Shown here: piece after piece, positions 50,866 to 63,922 of the stretch | Layout of the letters: each line of letters opens with the position of its first letter | Position numbering within the stretch: the first letter of the stretch is position 1 | DNA from: Crotophaga sulcirostris | Lineage: Eukaryota > Chordata > Aves > Cuculiformes > Crotophagidae | Direction: 5' to 3' | Length of the DNA stretch: 64,000 bases | NCBI GenBank assembly: GCA_013397455.1 | Contig: VYZB01000347.1 | Location: forward strand, 391,853 to 455,852 | Position numbers and translations under genes: made by a program | The notes under the pieces: model-generated | Seen by the model: the letters and a program-made list of their open reading frames with translations, nothing else | The model's database searches: none | What the model was told of the DNA's origin: nothing

Positions 50866-53800
50866 ACAGATTTTCTAATGTTAAATGTAGGAGGCAAGAA
50901 TCAGTTCATCAGTGCCTTACTTCAAATTCCTGAAAATCAAGACTTTTTAGAAGTGTTTTGGGTTTCCAACCAGATAAAACTCAGCACTTATTATCACTCA
51001 TAAGGTCATGGCTGAATGAAAAGCTACCTTCCAGAATCCCCTGTGTTCTCATAACTATATTATGCACCAAGTGAAGGCCCCTAATAGTCATGGCATGAAA
51101 AAAATAGCAAACACAGGAAGATAATAGAAATATTCAAACTATACAACAGAGCTGTTCAGTGCTGGTGGTTTTCCTTCGCAAGACCTAGGGCAAATATTCT
51201 GTTGAATTTCATATCTGTGGGAGTTTGCATCCCCCACATCTAAATTTCAGATACAAACTCACACAAACCCTTATTGTCATAACAAACATCCCCAGTTACA
51301 TCTCAGCTAATTTTCCATGGTGCTAAGTTTAACAAAAGCTGGATTTAGCACCATTATTTGGACAAGACTTGTTAAAAGGTTTCTGATCAAAAAAATCCTT
51401 TTTTTTTATCTGCACTGAGAGGCACAGAATTTTGTGCCTTATGAAACTTTGCATAACAATAGTTCTGAAACAGATAACTTGAAGATTAGCTTAGTGATTC
51501 CAGTATATAAAACCATTCTTTTGCAAGGGAGAAAAAAACACTGTTCACACTCATGCCTTTGATGTGTTGTATCAAATGAAATAGTTATGGCAAAATACAA
51601 CACAGTGGTCAAAAAGATTTTGTTCCTGTTAATAAATTCTAGGTTCTAGCCAATATACATCAACACATATTTATCTGCAATGTCCACCCACTGGTACTGT
51701 ACCACATTTGACGGTTTTTCTTACAGCGGTATTCTTCAAATACTTGAATGACACCAAACTCTATAGGTGCTAATGTTCAGTTTTCTAATAATTATAACTG
51801 TACTGAAGTTGAGAGTTTAGCATTTCTATTTGTTAAATATTTGCCATCACACTTGTAATCCACCAAAGTAATCTCAGAACTGTGAGTAGCTTGTACTCTC
51901 AAAACTATCCTTAGTACGGTGGAGTGCAGGAAAAAAAAAAGATGAAGTTTTCTAGCATTATTATGAAATTGAAAGGTCCTTTTCCTTTGTTATAAGTGCT
52001 TCAGAAAAGCTTATTTACGAAAGAATGCATATCACAGAAAACTGTTTCATGACAAGTATCACTGCTGAAAGACTTGGTTTACTCACATTTGAACAATGTG
52101 TTTACTCTGAAGCTATAGCTCCTAGCTTTTCAGCCTTCTAAATACAGTAGGAAACACTGTGTTGTGTTTCTCTCACCAGAGGCTGCTAATGGAGCTCTGT
52201 CATGCTTCCTTGCTGAAGTTTGCATTGCCTTAGGCTGATTTGGAAGGCCATCTGGAAATTACAGCTGATTAATTAGCTGTGAGGCTATGATGTAAAGAGG
52301 GCAGATGGAAGAACACAGCACTTCCTTGCTCCCTGCCCTGCAAGAGCTACCAGTCCAATACCCGATCCACATCCAGGCCCCAATCTCTTTCTAGTAGGAT
52401 GTAGAAAGATTTGGGTAAGTCTGCCACAGTAGCTGTCTTTCCTCAGCTGCTTTTTCTCCCTGCTCTGTTCACTGAAGCCACCAATGCTGACAAAGATGAT
52501 GTCTAAAAATCCATGATGGAAGGGAGCTGAATACAGAGTGTTTTCAGCAGAAATCCTGCAGAGTCCTTCCTACAGAACTCAGGCAAAACCAGCTTGGTTT
52601 CACATTTATCACTTGTAGATGTATTCCCAAATGGAAAAGCTCTGGCATTATAAACTAAATTTTGTCTAATAGAAAAAAGGCATTTAAGAATCCTCCTGGG
52701 CCCTGTATTTATACACCAGACTCACTTGCACACATCACATGTACATTCATATTTACTGCCCATGACTTTCTGGCCAGAGATATGGAAGGAAGCCCTTTAT
52801 CAATATCCTGGTGTTCTAAGTATCATAACGTAACTATGAAGAAGCAGTTTTGGACTGAGAAGGAGGAGAAAGCTATTCAGTTATTCAGCACTGAGCCTCC
52901 CATGTGCCCTCTCTCTATACATTCGAAGAGGGAAGGACAAGTTGAAATGAATATCAAGTTATTCTTCCATATTTCTGAGAACAAAGGCTTCCTTGCTAAT
53001 GCTTTCGATTGTTATCCTTCTGGTCAGCCTGAGTATAAAAAGTCAAGAGAGCCAGCTGATACTTTTGGCCTAATAACTGCGTGAATAATGTTAATAAAAA
53101 TAATATCAGAAAGACTGGAGATTTAAAAAAAAAACACTCTATTTTTCTTTCTCTAGTAGCAAGTGAGACTGTCTGAAGACTAATAGAGCACATGATAGAA
53201 ATGATAAAGATATCACTGCTCTTGACAAGGTAATTAGGTAATTACACTTTGGAGCTCTAGTCATGAACCAGCAGCACATTATGCAAGGTCTTATGCATCA
53301 GAGGAATATCTCACACAAGCACTACAGAAAAGTGAGAGAGGCAGAGATTATTTATTGCATTTTGAGTTATAGCTATGCATGAACTACAAAGAATCAAGCA
53401 GCTCTTGATTTTTTACTCAAAGCAATACAACATCGATATCCTGACAAAGGAAGTCAAAGATGGCTTATAAAGTACATTTACACAGAAAGCAAATTATTCT
53501 GTTGTTCTCTATTTTGTCAGCTACTTTTACTTGAAAATTAAGACAGACAGGCAAAGAGGTATCATCTTTGATAAACAGCTTTTTCTGCATAAACAGTATC
53601 AGAGTACAGCAGCTTAAATTTAAGTCTCACTTTCAAATTTACCATTGATGAAATGTATATATGCATAAGCATTACTGAAAAGCGTGCAAGTTTACCAAGA
53701 AACTTGTTTGTAACTAATGACTTCAGAATACATTAAGAACAACAACATCAAGTTCTTTGACAGAAGATGGCTGGTAAGAGGGGGATGCAGAATTATGCAC

Positions 53801-54915
53801 ATTTGCAATTAATGCTGAGACAGAATTTGAGACTGAAGATCTTCAATATGTTCACAAATATTTCATTATACTTGGAATAAAATGATATTTTGGCCCAGAT
53901 TAAAATACAAGGCTTAGCATTTGTTCATCAAAACCTTTTTATCTCTTTAAATTACTGAAGAGTAATTTGTTTGATGCCCATGTTTTGACACACCAAACTC
54001 CTGACTAGAGACAGAAAAAAGCTATGTGATGTCCACTTGAAAAAATCCTTCCTTCTGCACTGAAATCTGAAAACGCAGTGAATTTCTGCCTGTTTTACTC
54101 TGTCATACTTGCTGGCATTAGCCTTGTCATTTTCAACTTGTCAACTAGCCCACCAACTAGCTATTTTAAACCAAATGGTAGACATTCCAGGAGCAGCCCA
54201 AAGAAATGAAGAACCAATACATCTAGTTTGCAAAATCTTTCCCACTCATCATTACTTTCCAAGTGGAAAAGTGTGGAGATCTTTATTTTTTTTCCCAGTA
54301 GGAAAAAAGACATACGGACTCAAGTGTGAGTCCATACATTAAAGCACTTCAGCTCTTTACTTGTCCAGAACAAGATGAGAAATTCAAGGTTCCTGGTATT
54401 AGCTGATAGTAGTATACATGTATGCATAATCTTATTTACCTCTCCCTCCTATGCTTCTTTCCTTTTCTTCTCCTTTCCATTTCAGTGCCCATGTCTTGAC
54501 ATATTGAACTCCACAAGTTAGGCTGCTTTTGATTTGCAAGGAGAGTTACAATAGTTAATTACAGAGCACGGTCTTCTGTGACTCAAACATTTTGCATTTA
54601 TAGGTTCTTGATATAGTCCAGAGCAAGAGGCTAACCCATATTTAATTTGTCCAACACGTTTCTGGTTAAAGTTCCATCAAATGGGTGACTGGAATCCCTC
54701 CAATTCAGCTGGAAAAGTCACTTTGAAGGAGGCGTTTATTAGCAACATTTGCCTCAGTCACAGCAGGAGGCCCTGAGGGCCTGGGGAAAATCAGTGGTTG
54801 CTTATAACAGTCAAACCCAGCTATTCCCCACAGGATAAAGTGTCAATAATAGGTTAGATATCATTATTTGGAATTGATTTTACAGCGGGTATAAAATTAA
54901 AGAAAATGAGGTTGT
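50866..54915. other. Unique AT-rich non-coding DNA
   Basis: No gene was recognised. The 140-codon frame at 52662-53084 begins at a TTG and has no family resemblance, so it is not called. A near-palindrome at 52261-52280 is listed separately. About 54640-54900 is repeat-free, balanced sequence that could be conserved, which cannot be judged from one genome. Confidence 0.5.
52261..52280. repeat. 20-bp near-palindrome with E-box and TAAT cores
   Basis: ACAGCTGATTAATTAGCTGT is its own reverse complement at 18 of 20 positions. It combines a CAGCTG E-box with ATTAATTA homeodomain-type cores. It may be a transcription-factor site, but no activity can be inferred from sequence alone. Confidence 0.6.
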
Positions 54916-55095
54916 TCCTTTAGGCAGCAAAGGTCTGTGCTTTGAAATGCCCCGCAGGCTGGCCCCTGCTGCAGGCAGCCCAGGGAGGCCACAACAGCCC
55001 TCACCTCGCAGCCTGTGTGCTCAGCACCCCACAGCTGCGCCCCACGGAGCACAGGAACAGCACTGAGGGCCACAGCGCTGCGCACAATTACAGCA
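54916..55095. other. GC-rich patch with clustered CpGs
   Basis: About 180 bp are much richer in G and C than the flanks. Several CpGs (CCCGCAGG, CCTCGCAG, GCTGCGCC, CACGGAG, AGCGCTGCGCAC) lie within about 130 bp. It is too small for a typical CpG island, and no promoter elements or exon were identified. It could be a degraded GC-rich repeat insertion or an isolated regulatory element. Confidence 0.5.
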
Positions 55096-58000
55096 ACAAG
55101 CTGTAGCTCATTCCCCCAGTGTGACAGGGAAAAGGCACAAAACCCAGATGCCTTTGCTCTCTTCTAGCTTTATGTTTGTTGGAGCGATTTGTGTGTTTAA
55201 TCCCCTCTGCGGCCCACCATTCACACGGAAATTTAATGTGCATGTGGTTTTGACTTCAAAATTCCCAAGCCAGAATATCATTAGCTCACAGTCTTCTCAA
55301 GTGATATATTATTCAGTAGTTAATTCTGAGGGTTTTCTACACTGAATTAAAAAACATTTTCAGCAGCATTGTGAAACACCGTGTTGGGCAGCCTGTAACT
55401 ATGAATATTTCTCTTATCTCACAAACAGACACTCTGGAACACCTCTACAGAGAGAGCAACAAGCTCCTTTAGCAGGAGGAGCACTGTTGGACTGCTGCAT
55501 CTCGAAGAAAACATAATCTGTAGACTTTTATGTTATGTTACTCTTGTGCTCTTTTACAGCATTTTACTCTCTGCACTGTCCTGAATGAGGAGATGGCTTA
55601 GCAAGAGAGTCCTGCCATATCAGACAGACCGCATTACTATTGTAAATGTGATTAAATTGTTCTTTGCAGAACACAAAAAGGACCATCCTTAAAAATCTGT
55701 GGAATAAGAATGATGTTACTGAACAGCTGCATTACACAAAAATGTGAATACGTTCTCTCTCTAAAGCATCCCAGCCAGGCGTGGTAACTCAAAGTTCCTC
55801 TTGTTCGAGCCAAAAGTTATTACCGTTTTCTGATTATTTCACTGTCCCTAGAAAATTTAATGGATATGGTTCTCAAAAGCATTAATGTTCAAATGTTTCA
55901 AGGAACTTAAGCTCCTCATTGACAAACACCTCTAAAATTTAGCCTAAGTTTAAGCCTTGAAATGCTATAGGTACTCAAGAGCCAAAGTCTCAGCGAAACT
56001 CCGATACTCACAACTCCTTTCTGGAAGCAAACTGGCTCATAAATCATTGAACATTTTGTCAAAAAAAAGCTACATTTTTGTCCTGTTGTAATCAGGTACA
56101 AATCCACTATTCCAATTGGATTTATTCCCAGCAATATGAGGTCTAAGTTTCATGAACCTTATGTAAAACCTTGAACGTATAAAATTTATCTTCGATCCTG
56201 TCTTCTTCTTTTGAGTTAGTTGTGTGAAGTTTCTTTTTTAAATTTTATTTTATTTTCATTTTTTCCCTTCCTTCTTTGCTTCCTTTACACTCTCCTTTTA
56301 CATTCTTCTCTTCTGTCAGTGTTTCTATCTCCATTCAGTGCTTCTTCATTGTCCCCTCTGCACAAGACTTCAATAATAATTTCTAATAATGTTATAAACA
56401 GGAAAGTAGGACGGAGTCACATGATGAACACAGCATTTTGAAAGAAACAAGACTGTATCTAGAAAAGCTTGCAGATTTTTTTTTCCTTTAAAAAAAACCA
56501 TTTACTGCTTTACCAGTCTCAAAACATCCTCTAGGTGTGAAGGTGCTTTGATGGAGAAGGTATAAAGCGTGTGGCCTAAGTGAAGAACAAGATGATGGAA
56601 TATTTGTTCTGTTCACATGAAAATGCATTAACCACAAAATTTTCTTCTAAACCAGTCAATGCATTGCCTTTTTCAGAAGGGAATCAAAGCAACACTTGCA
56701 TACTGGAGGGGTTTAAACAGTTGTTAACAGAACATCACACTTACTGATAAGGGCCTGTGAATATGGCATCCCAGTGCAATGTTCTTCATGTTTGACATCC
56801 TGCATCAGTCAATCACCCAGCTTTGTCCTGAGCTTTCACACAAGGCAGTTGGATCCAACCACAAGCAGACAACTCTCTTTTCATGCATATTTGGAAGTCC
56901 CAGGTATAAGAATGCTAATACAAACTCTTTGCCATCCAACATTGTTTCACAGAGCTTGAGGTGGCCTTTCTTCTCACACTAAGCCTGCTTAAGGAAAAAG
57001 TGTGTCCTGTACTTCATCTGTTTGTGAGTTGCAATCATTAAATCATTTTGGCAAATGTGTTCTTATTCAGTAGTGGGGACTGTCCTCAGTCTGTTGATAC
57101 CTTAGGTACACCTTATATTCATCCTCGTTTCATTCTCTCACTGAAGCTGCCATCAGACTGTGAATGTCAGAGCTGGGGGGACCTTGGTAAATTTTCCTCA
57201 CTGTCTGGGTTAACAAAAACTGGAGAAAACAATGCTGGTGTTAAGTACACATCTGACTTCAGTGCTACAGTGCTCAGCTGGGAGGAGTGCTGGAAGTAAA
57301 ATAATGTCTAGTTTCACAACTATGAGACAGGTATCCTTCTGCTACCACGCACAAAAAGCAACAAAATACCTGTCCCAATTTGCTCCCTGACTCTCCATTA
57401 TCAGTGCATGTCCTCTACATTACAGAAAAAGGAAGAGCCCTTATGCGACCATGATTTTATTTACATCATCACATAACCGATACATTAAATAGTTACTGCA
57501 GATTAATTTTGCCATGTCCTTGGTGCAGTGCTTTGTGATTAAGTGTGCACAAAACACATCTGGTCTATTAAGCTGTGGAAACATTATGTGAAACATGTGG
57601 TAAGGTTTGACAAAAAAAGAGACCAGCGAAATCTTCAAATCTAAACACATTTGCCAGAGTTGGGGCCTGATCCTGGCAACCGCCAGTACCAAGCTGGGAT
57701 GATGTAATTAAAAATGTGTGATGTTACATGGGTTCAAATATAGCAGGAGATTCCAGTCTGAAACCTAACGTTCCACATGAAATGCTGAACTTCATTAGGT
57801 GAAGCTTCTCATGCTTCTAAAACAATAACTTATCAGTACAACCCATGGTAGTGTGAAAGTGTGTAGGTTTCCATGTTTCTTTTTACAAAAAGTATCAATT
57901 TAAATACATTTTGCCACTCTTAGGAAAAGAAGCTGCTAAGTTTTTACGTGGGATTAGGAAGTCTGAGTAACAAATCTTTGAAAATACATTTTATTTTCAC

Positions 58001-58412
58001 AGATATCTTTGAAGTACAGTTTTGTAGCCAATTTTACACTTAAGTATCTCTAAATATGATATGAATAATTTTTCAAGTAAGCTACTAACCTAGTTATTTA
58101 TATCAAAATAGTTTGGAGTATTCTGGTTGTCTGGATTTGTGTGGGAAGAGATAAGCCAATAAGAATTTTGGATTATGTAAAATCAGTGTCTTCAAGCGGC
58201 TTCAAAAATGTTACTTCAGATTATCAATGCCAAGACTCAGGCACACCTTTTCAAGTTTTCAAGTTTGATTTCATATATATTATTATTTTTTATTGTTTTT
58301 TAAATAGGAGCAGGTAGCAGTGCTAGGTTCTGGTATTAATTACATATGGAAACAGAAAACCTGAAGTAAACCTGGTAGCATTTTAAGAATCCAGCTATTG
58401 TGAGATCATCTG
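55096..58412. other. Unique non-coding DNA with a pyrimidine tract
   Basis: No gene was recognised. About 56228-56345 is a T/C-rich low-complexity tract. About 55120-55345 has balanced, repeat-free sequence reminiscent of conserved non-coding DNA. Nothing else stands out. Confidence 0.5.
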
Positions 58413-58447
58413 GAATTCATTGAGCTACCCCTGGCTGTAATGAATTC
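58413..58447. repeat. Perfect 9-bp inverted repeat around a 17-nt loop
   Basis: GAATTCATT (58413-58421) and AATGAATTC (58439-58447) are exact reverse complements. The 17-base spacer GAGCTACCCCTGGCTGT can add a short AGC/GCT pairing, so the transcript of either strand could fold as a small stem with an internal bulge. It is too short for a canonical microRNA precursor. Confidence 0.9.
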
Positions 58448-60312
58448 ATGCTGTATTAGTAGTAACATCACATGTACGCTAATAGATGTTCTACTGAGAT
58501 CAATATTATTTAAATGACTCAAAGGATTAGTTAAAGATCAATTTTCTTTTAACTATATTTTTTACGGAGCCTTCTACTGAAGCATTGCTTCCCACAAGAC
58601 TAAAAGGAGACGTCAGAAGAAAAGCATGCATAAGAAAATACACAAAATCTGACATTTTTGTCCCCTTAGAAAAGATACAAAAAGCAAAGAATCATATAGT
58701 CTACCCCCCACATAAGAAAATACATTGTGTTTATTTATAAAACAATTTTCTCTAGTGGGAAACAAAATATTCAACTCTACAAAAGTGATCATATGCAGAT
58801 TCAAGAGAGGTATTAAGATGCACCTACGTAAAAAATGACATAATGACATCGTACTTAAACAGAAAAAAAAAATACACTCATAATCTGCTTGTAAAGACCT
58901 GAGCAATATCTGCACATTTCTGCTTTGTCAGGCATGCTAAATAGGAGAACACAAACAACATGAAGAAGATTTCATTGGTGCCAGATGCCAGCCTGGCATA
59001 TGGAAGTAATGGAAAAACAATAGCCTGGATACTTGGGAAAGGGAAGACATTCTTAACTGTTTGCTATGTCTTGTGAACTGCACCAGAAACACCAGTGCGA
59101 CTAGTGCTGCCTTTTTTCAGCTTAGGTTCTGTTCACCAATAAGTTTATAACCCCTGCCTGAGTGAGCTGGCTAAGATGACCAGGTTGGTCAGACATCAGG
59201 ACTCAGATACAGTTCATATAATCAATCGGTGCTTCAAAATTGATGGAAAAAAGTCTTCCTGAGTCTACCTGTTCATCATCACTGAATAAAGCAGAAAAAG
59301 TAAAAATAAAAAATTGGTAAACTCACTGCTTCTCACGTTTGTATGCCAACCTCAGTAAACATCAAAGCAACAGACAAGGAAACAAATACATCTAGTAGAG
59401 TCCTTGCCTCTTAACCAGTCAGCAGCCAACTCACCAAATGTGCAGGTACACAATTAAAAGCATATGACGGAGAATTTTGTTGAAAAATCTTGCAATTCCA
59501 ACTCACATTTCTATGTACACTCCTCCTCTACAGATCCTGGAGGGGAAAAAAAAAAGGCATCTCTGTTTTCCCTGTACTTTGAAGATAGTCTGGCTTTTTT
59601 TCATTATTTCTTTAAAGAAATAAACCACTGCAAGGAAGTGGAGAAAAAAAAGATAAATAGGCGATACCTGGTTCGAACAATTCTACTTCTCTCAGTTAGT
59701 ATATTCCACCAACGCACAGCAAGCCTTAGGAATCATCAGCATTCCTTATGTCAAACAGTGGCACTTTCTTATCCTCTTATTTAAGATTATATTTCTCCCT
59801 GATTCTATCAATCAGTAGCAGAAGCAACTCTTAGCAGCGTTTAGGACTGTGATTGTAAAATAAATAAATATTCTGAGGACCTAAAACAGAATTCAGAAGA
59901 GCTGCTTTCTTAGGTCTGAGCCAACCCTCTCAATATCTTCAAAGCTCTGCCAGTCCCCTTCAAACAGATGTTAAATTTCTACTGTTTTCACAAATGGGGA
60001 AAAAACTCACTAATGCCCATGTAGGAAAGGAATGACGTCTCTCAGTCCTTAGCAGATATCAGATAATTTACGTAGGAGGATAATATGAACATCCTAAATG
60101 CAGAAAAAGTTTGAAGGAGGTTTTAATGCTTAGCAGACCTCAGCAAATATATTTCCAAGCTGTTCTCTTTGTCCTATGGATTTTCTACAATCCTCTTCAA
60201 TTCCACATCTCATTTCTCTTTCCTTTTCTCAGTTCAGATTATCTGGCAATGCTTCCAAAGATGCAGTCTTTAGTACTTCAGTACCATCTCTTTCCCAGTG
60301 ACTTTAACTTTA
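58448..60312. other. Unique AT-rich non-coding DNA
   Basis: No gene, repeat family or RNA was recognised. Confidence 0.5.
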
Positions 60313-60335
60313 ATTAAGATATCTTATATCTTAAT
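60313..60335. repeat. Perfect 10-bp AT-rich inverted repeat
   Basis: ATTAAGATAT (60313-60322) and ATATCTTAAT (60326-60335) are exact reverse complements around CTT. A further AAGATATCAT follows. It is likely a chance or slippage-derived palindrome in AT-rich sequence. Confidence 0.9.
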
Positions 60336-63300
60336 AAGATATCATAAGGTATAACAACAAGATTTAACAACATATAGCAACTTAAAACTAACCACTATGA
60401 AAATCCATCAACAGTTTTTGTTCCTGTAGGTCACTCATCTATTGATCTAAAGTTACGTTTATGTGGACTCTTCAATCAGCTTCCAAACTCAACAAGCATA
60501 TTCAGGCAATCAATACTTTGTAATAATCTATTTTTTACTTGCAGCTAGTTCAAATATTGAGGTATTGGCATCTCTTTACATATTCTGCATTTCTCAGTGC
60601 TTGTCTCAATAAATGTTCACAACTATCCTTCTGATGTGCTCCAAACTGTACTCTAGGTTTCAGTGCATGACCAGGAAGCTCCACTCCCTCAGTGGCATCA
60701 TTATGAAAATGCTCGCATTGAAGGAAGTTCCACAGCAACAAATGGTGTGGTTTTGCACTAACCATCTACCAGATTTCTGTGTACAGGAATCTGCAAAAGA
60801 GCTCAACAGGGAGGTCTGCCAAGTATCCCCTGGGATAGCCTTTGTGTAAGAAGGGGATTTGGAAGTTAATTAGAGACAATCTGGTTTTTATATTGAGTTT
60901 TTAAAAGCCAATTAGAGTTAGTGGGAATTGAAATGACTCTCATTCAGATTTGTTTTATATGGTTACTATTTTAATTCAGTTTTTCATAGAAAAACAGCAA
61001 AATGGACATCAGAAGTGACTGAACAGTGAAAGAATCCCACTTGCTGGAATTCAGTTTTCTTACAGCAAACTTATCCCTTGTGTAAGAGTTGTGAAAGCAC
61101 TGGGGATTAATTAAACAGCATAAGAAAGATATACTGAACATATGGATACAACAGGACTACAGAACTTGCTAACATTTACCAAACAAATCATTCACACAGG
61201 GAAAGGAGACCTCCTGGTGGAGCACACTGCCTCACAGGACGTGCGAAAAAGAGTTACAGTGTCTTCCTCAAGCACACCCAACAGCGAGGGAACAGTAACA
61301 GTCTCCCTTTGAACACAAATACACACACTCAGGAGATGAGCTGAACTAGGAGGGGCAGAAATTATGTAGTAGCCACCAACCACACGATATAACCGGGTTT
61401 CCAAATAGGACAGCACTTGGATCATGAGAGAAGGGCTACCCTGCACAACAGTGAGAAGCGAAGAGATCCTTGAATCAAGTCCAATACATTCTGTGCTTCA
61501 ACAAGAGTCACGCAGTACAGTTACTTCTGCACCCCAGCCACAACTGGATCCAGAATAGATCTCGCAGTCTATCACAGGAAAGACAAAGAGGCCATGCGTA
61601 CTGTGGGCAGCTTGGATGGGGCTAGGAGTAAGTCTGGAGTAACACTGGCAGGAAGTGGGACAGTGTGGCATGAGGTCAGTGCGGAGCTGGGACTGCCCGG
61701 TACTACATACACCTTGCACTTGATGGACCACTCTTCTTACCCGACTCTGGCAGAGGCTTAGCACCACACTGACAGTAGTAGGATCTACAAGGGCAGCACA
61801 GATCCCAGACTAATTCTGACGCTAAACAATAAGTTGAATCATTTTTTTTCAATTCAGTCCCTGCCTACCTGCTTTTGACTTACACTCACAGAGCTGGATA
61901 GCAAAAGATGAATTTCTAGTATATAAAAATAACAGGTTTTGTCAAAATGCTTGCTGAATACAACATTACATTTTGATGAAAAATGAAATCCCATTAAGTT
62001 CCAATGTCATTAATCACTAATCTCTCATTTTTTTTCCAATGAAATTTTCACAGAACTGTATTTTCTGGCAATACCATATGTAGCCAGAACATTTTCAGCA
62101 AAACCTAATCTGTCTTAGAAGCACTGACTGCATACTCCAAAACTCTCCTACATTTCCCACAAATTTCATTTATGTGTTTACAGTACACTTCATAATCCAC
62201 ACAGGTTTGTATGATCACAGGAAATTTTGATGTGATGTGCACAAAAATCATCTATCTTGCAATCTATCCAGTAAAATCTTTTTGAAAGATATATATTTCA
62301 CAAAGTTCGCTTTAATTTAACTTCATGCAGATCAGAAGTTAAGAATAACTTAAGTAGAACTTCCTACAGAATAAAAATATTGGGTTTATTCTGTTTGGGT
62401 AAATCCAGGCATTTCTGTAGACTTTTGTATCAGAAGTTCATAAATTTCTGATTCCCCCTACCTTGTCCCTTGGTGAAGTTCCACCTCCTTGAAAGACAAA
62501 TTTCCTGTAACTTTTCTCACAGGACATATGAGAACAAACTCAGACTATGAAAAATTAACGAATTAGACTTATCTTTGTTGATGTAGGTAATACCACTGAC
62601 ACTCACTGTGACAAGGGATGCTTCAGTCAGTACTTCTCTGCATTAATAAAAACTAGGCTGTGGCTCTTCCTATTCCTGTTCCCCTTTTCAGCATTAATAG
62701 CCACATAGATTACCAAGGAGCTGATCTCCTCTAGGATAAAATACATTGAGATATGCTGAACATAAAGGAGGAAGAAACAACTCTTCTCAGGAAATACATA
62801 CTGCAGCTTTTATAGCATTCACTGTAAAAAAGCAAGCCGATGTGCTAGGCTTCTTTACAGAAAAAAAGCTGCTGTATCAATTATCTGTAGATAGAAACTA
62901 TATGAGAACCAGAATAATTTATTGAAAAAATAAATACATGACTAAAGCATCCACTTCGGATAACTTATTAAAAAGTCTCATGTTACAAATATCATCTATT
63001 CTTGCTGCTTCTTGTGAGTTACTGAGAGACATCTGGCTTCACAGGTATTGTGCCAAAGCCTGTTCCTATTCACATGAATGTAAACATGGTGTAGCTATAC
63101 CAGTTCCATTGTTTAACAGAGCTGGCCTTGCTGAACATTCTTATAGGGAAGAAATGAGATACTAAACACCATTCCTAAATGTATTAGAGGTGGGTTTTGT
63201 CAGGTCATGACTAGAGCTGAAAGCTTTCACTCCTTAATAATCACAAGTGATGTTATATTGGCAGTGTTATCTTACCAAGTGTTCAGGAGGAAGGAGGGAC

Positions 63301-63922
63301 TGGGAGACAGACGATGATCAAGCCCAACACCCAGTCACATATTCCATTATACACCCAGTTAGGATTATTGCCACTACTGAGGCACTGGAAAGGTGAGGAG
63401 TTCTGTTTGGTGTTTTGTGTTCTTGGACAGAAGCAACCAAAGTGTCTTCACTTTAGAAAGATGCCAGATTTTGCTGCTGACCTCCCCATCACCAGGTGTT
63501 GAAAGCAGCAGAACCACTGTGCTGCCACTGACAGAGAAGAGGTCGTCAAGCCGATCTCTGAAGGAAAAAGTAAACCAGATGCATCTGGCAGGCTTAACTC
63601 TTCTGTGAGCTTTCTCTGAGCTTTCCCCTGTCCTGCCAAATTTCATGAGAAAAGAAGAGACCCCCAAGTCGTTCTACGGTGTGTGGGAGACAGCTGGAGC
63701 TGTGAACTTTCTAATATCGTCAAGAGACAAAGGAGATTACGTAGTCCCAGAGCCTTTCTGCCCAAAGCCTGTAACATGCCTATGGTGCATAACGCCTAAA
63801 GAAAGAAACCACAATGCTCACAGAAAACAGAAGACACAAATTAAAATGACCCAATTGATTTACTAGGATTTTGAGGCTTCCTCCTTAGAGAAAAAAACCT
63901 GTTCGGTAAAGGCTTTTATCCA
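60336..63922. other. Unique non-coding DNA with a GC-richer block
   Basis: No gene was recognised. About 61196-61800 is GC-richer, has more CpGs than its surroundings and minus-strand frames of 84 and 89 codons, but no family match. The remainder is AT-rich unique sequence. Frames of up to 97 codons near 63374-63667 overlap on both strands and look fortuitous. Confidence 0.5.

Noticed and set aside
52662..53084. 140-codon plus-strand open frame
   Set aside because: It opens at a TTG rather than ATG, has no domain, signal or family resemblance, and has no splice or promoter context.
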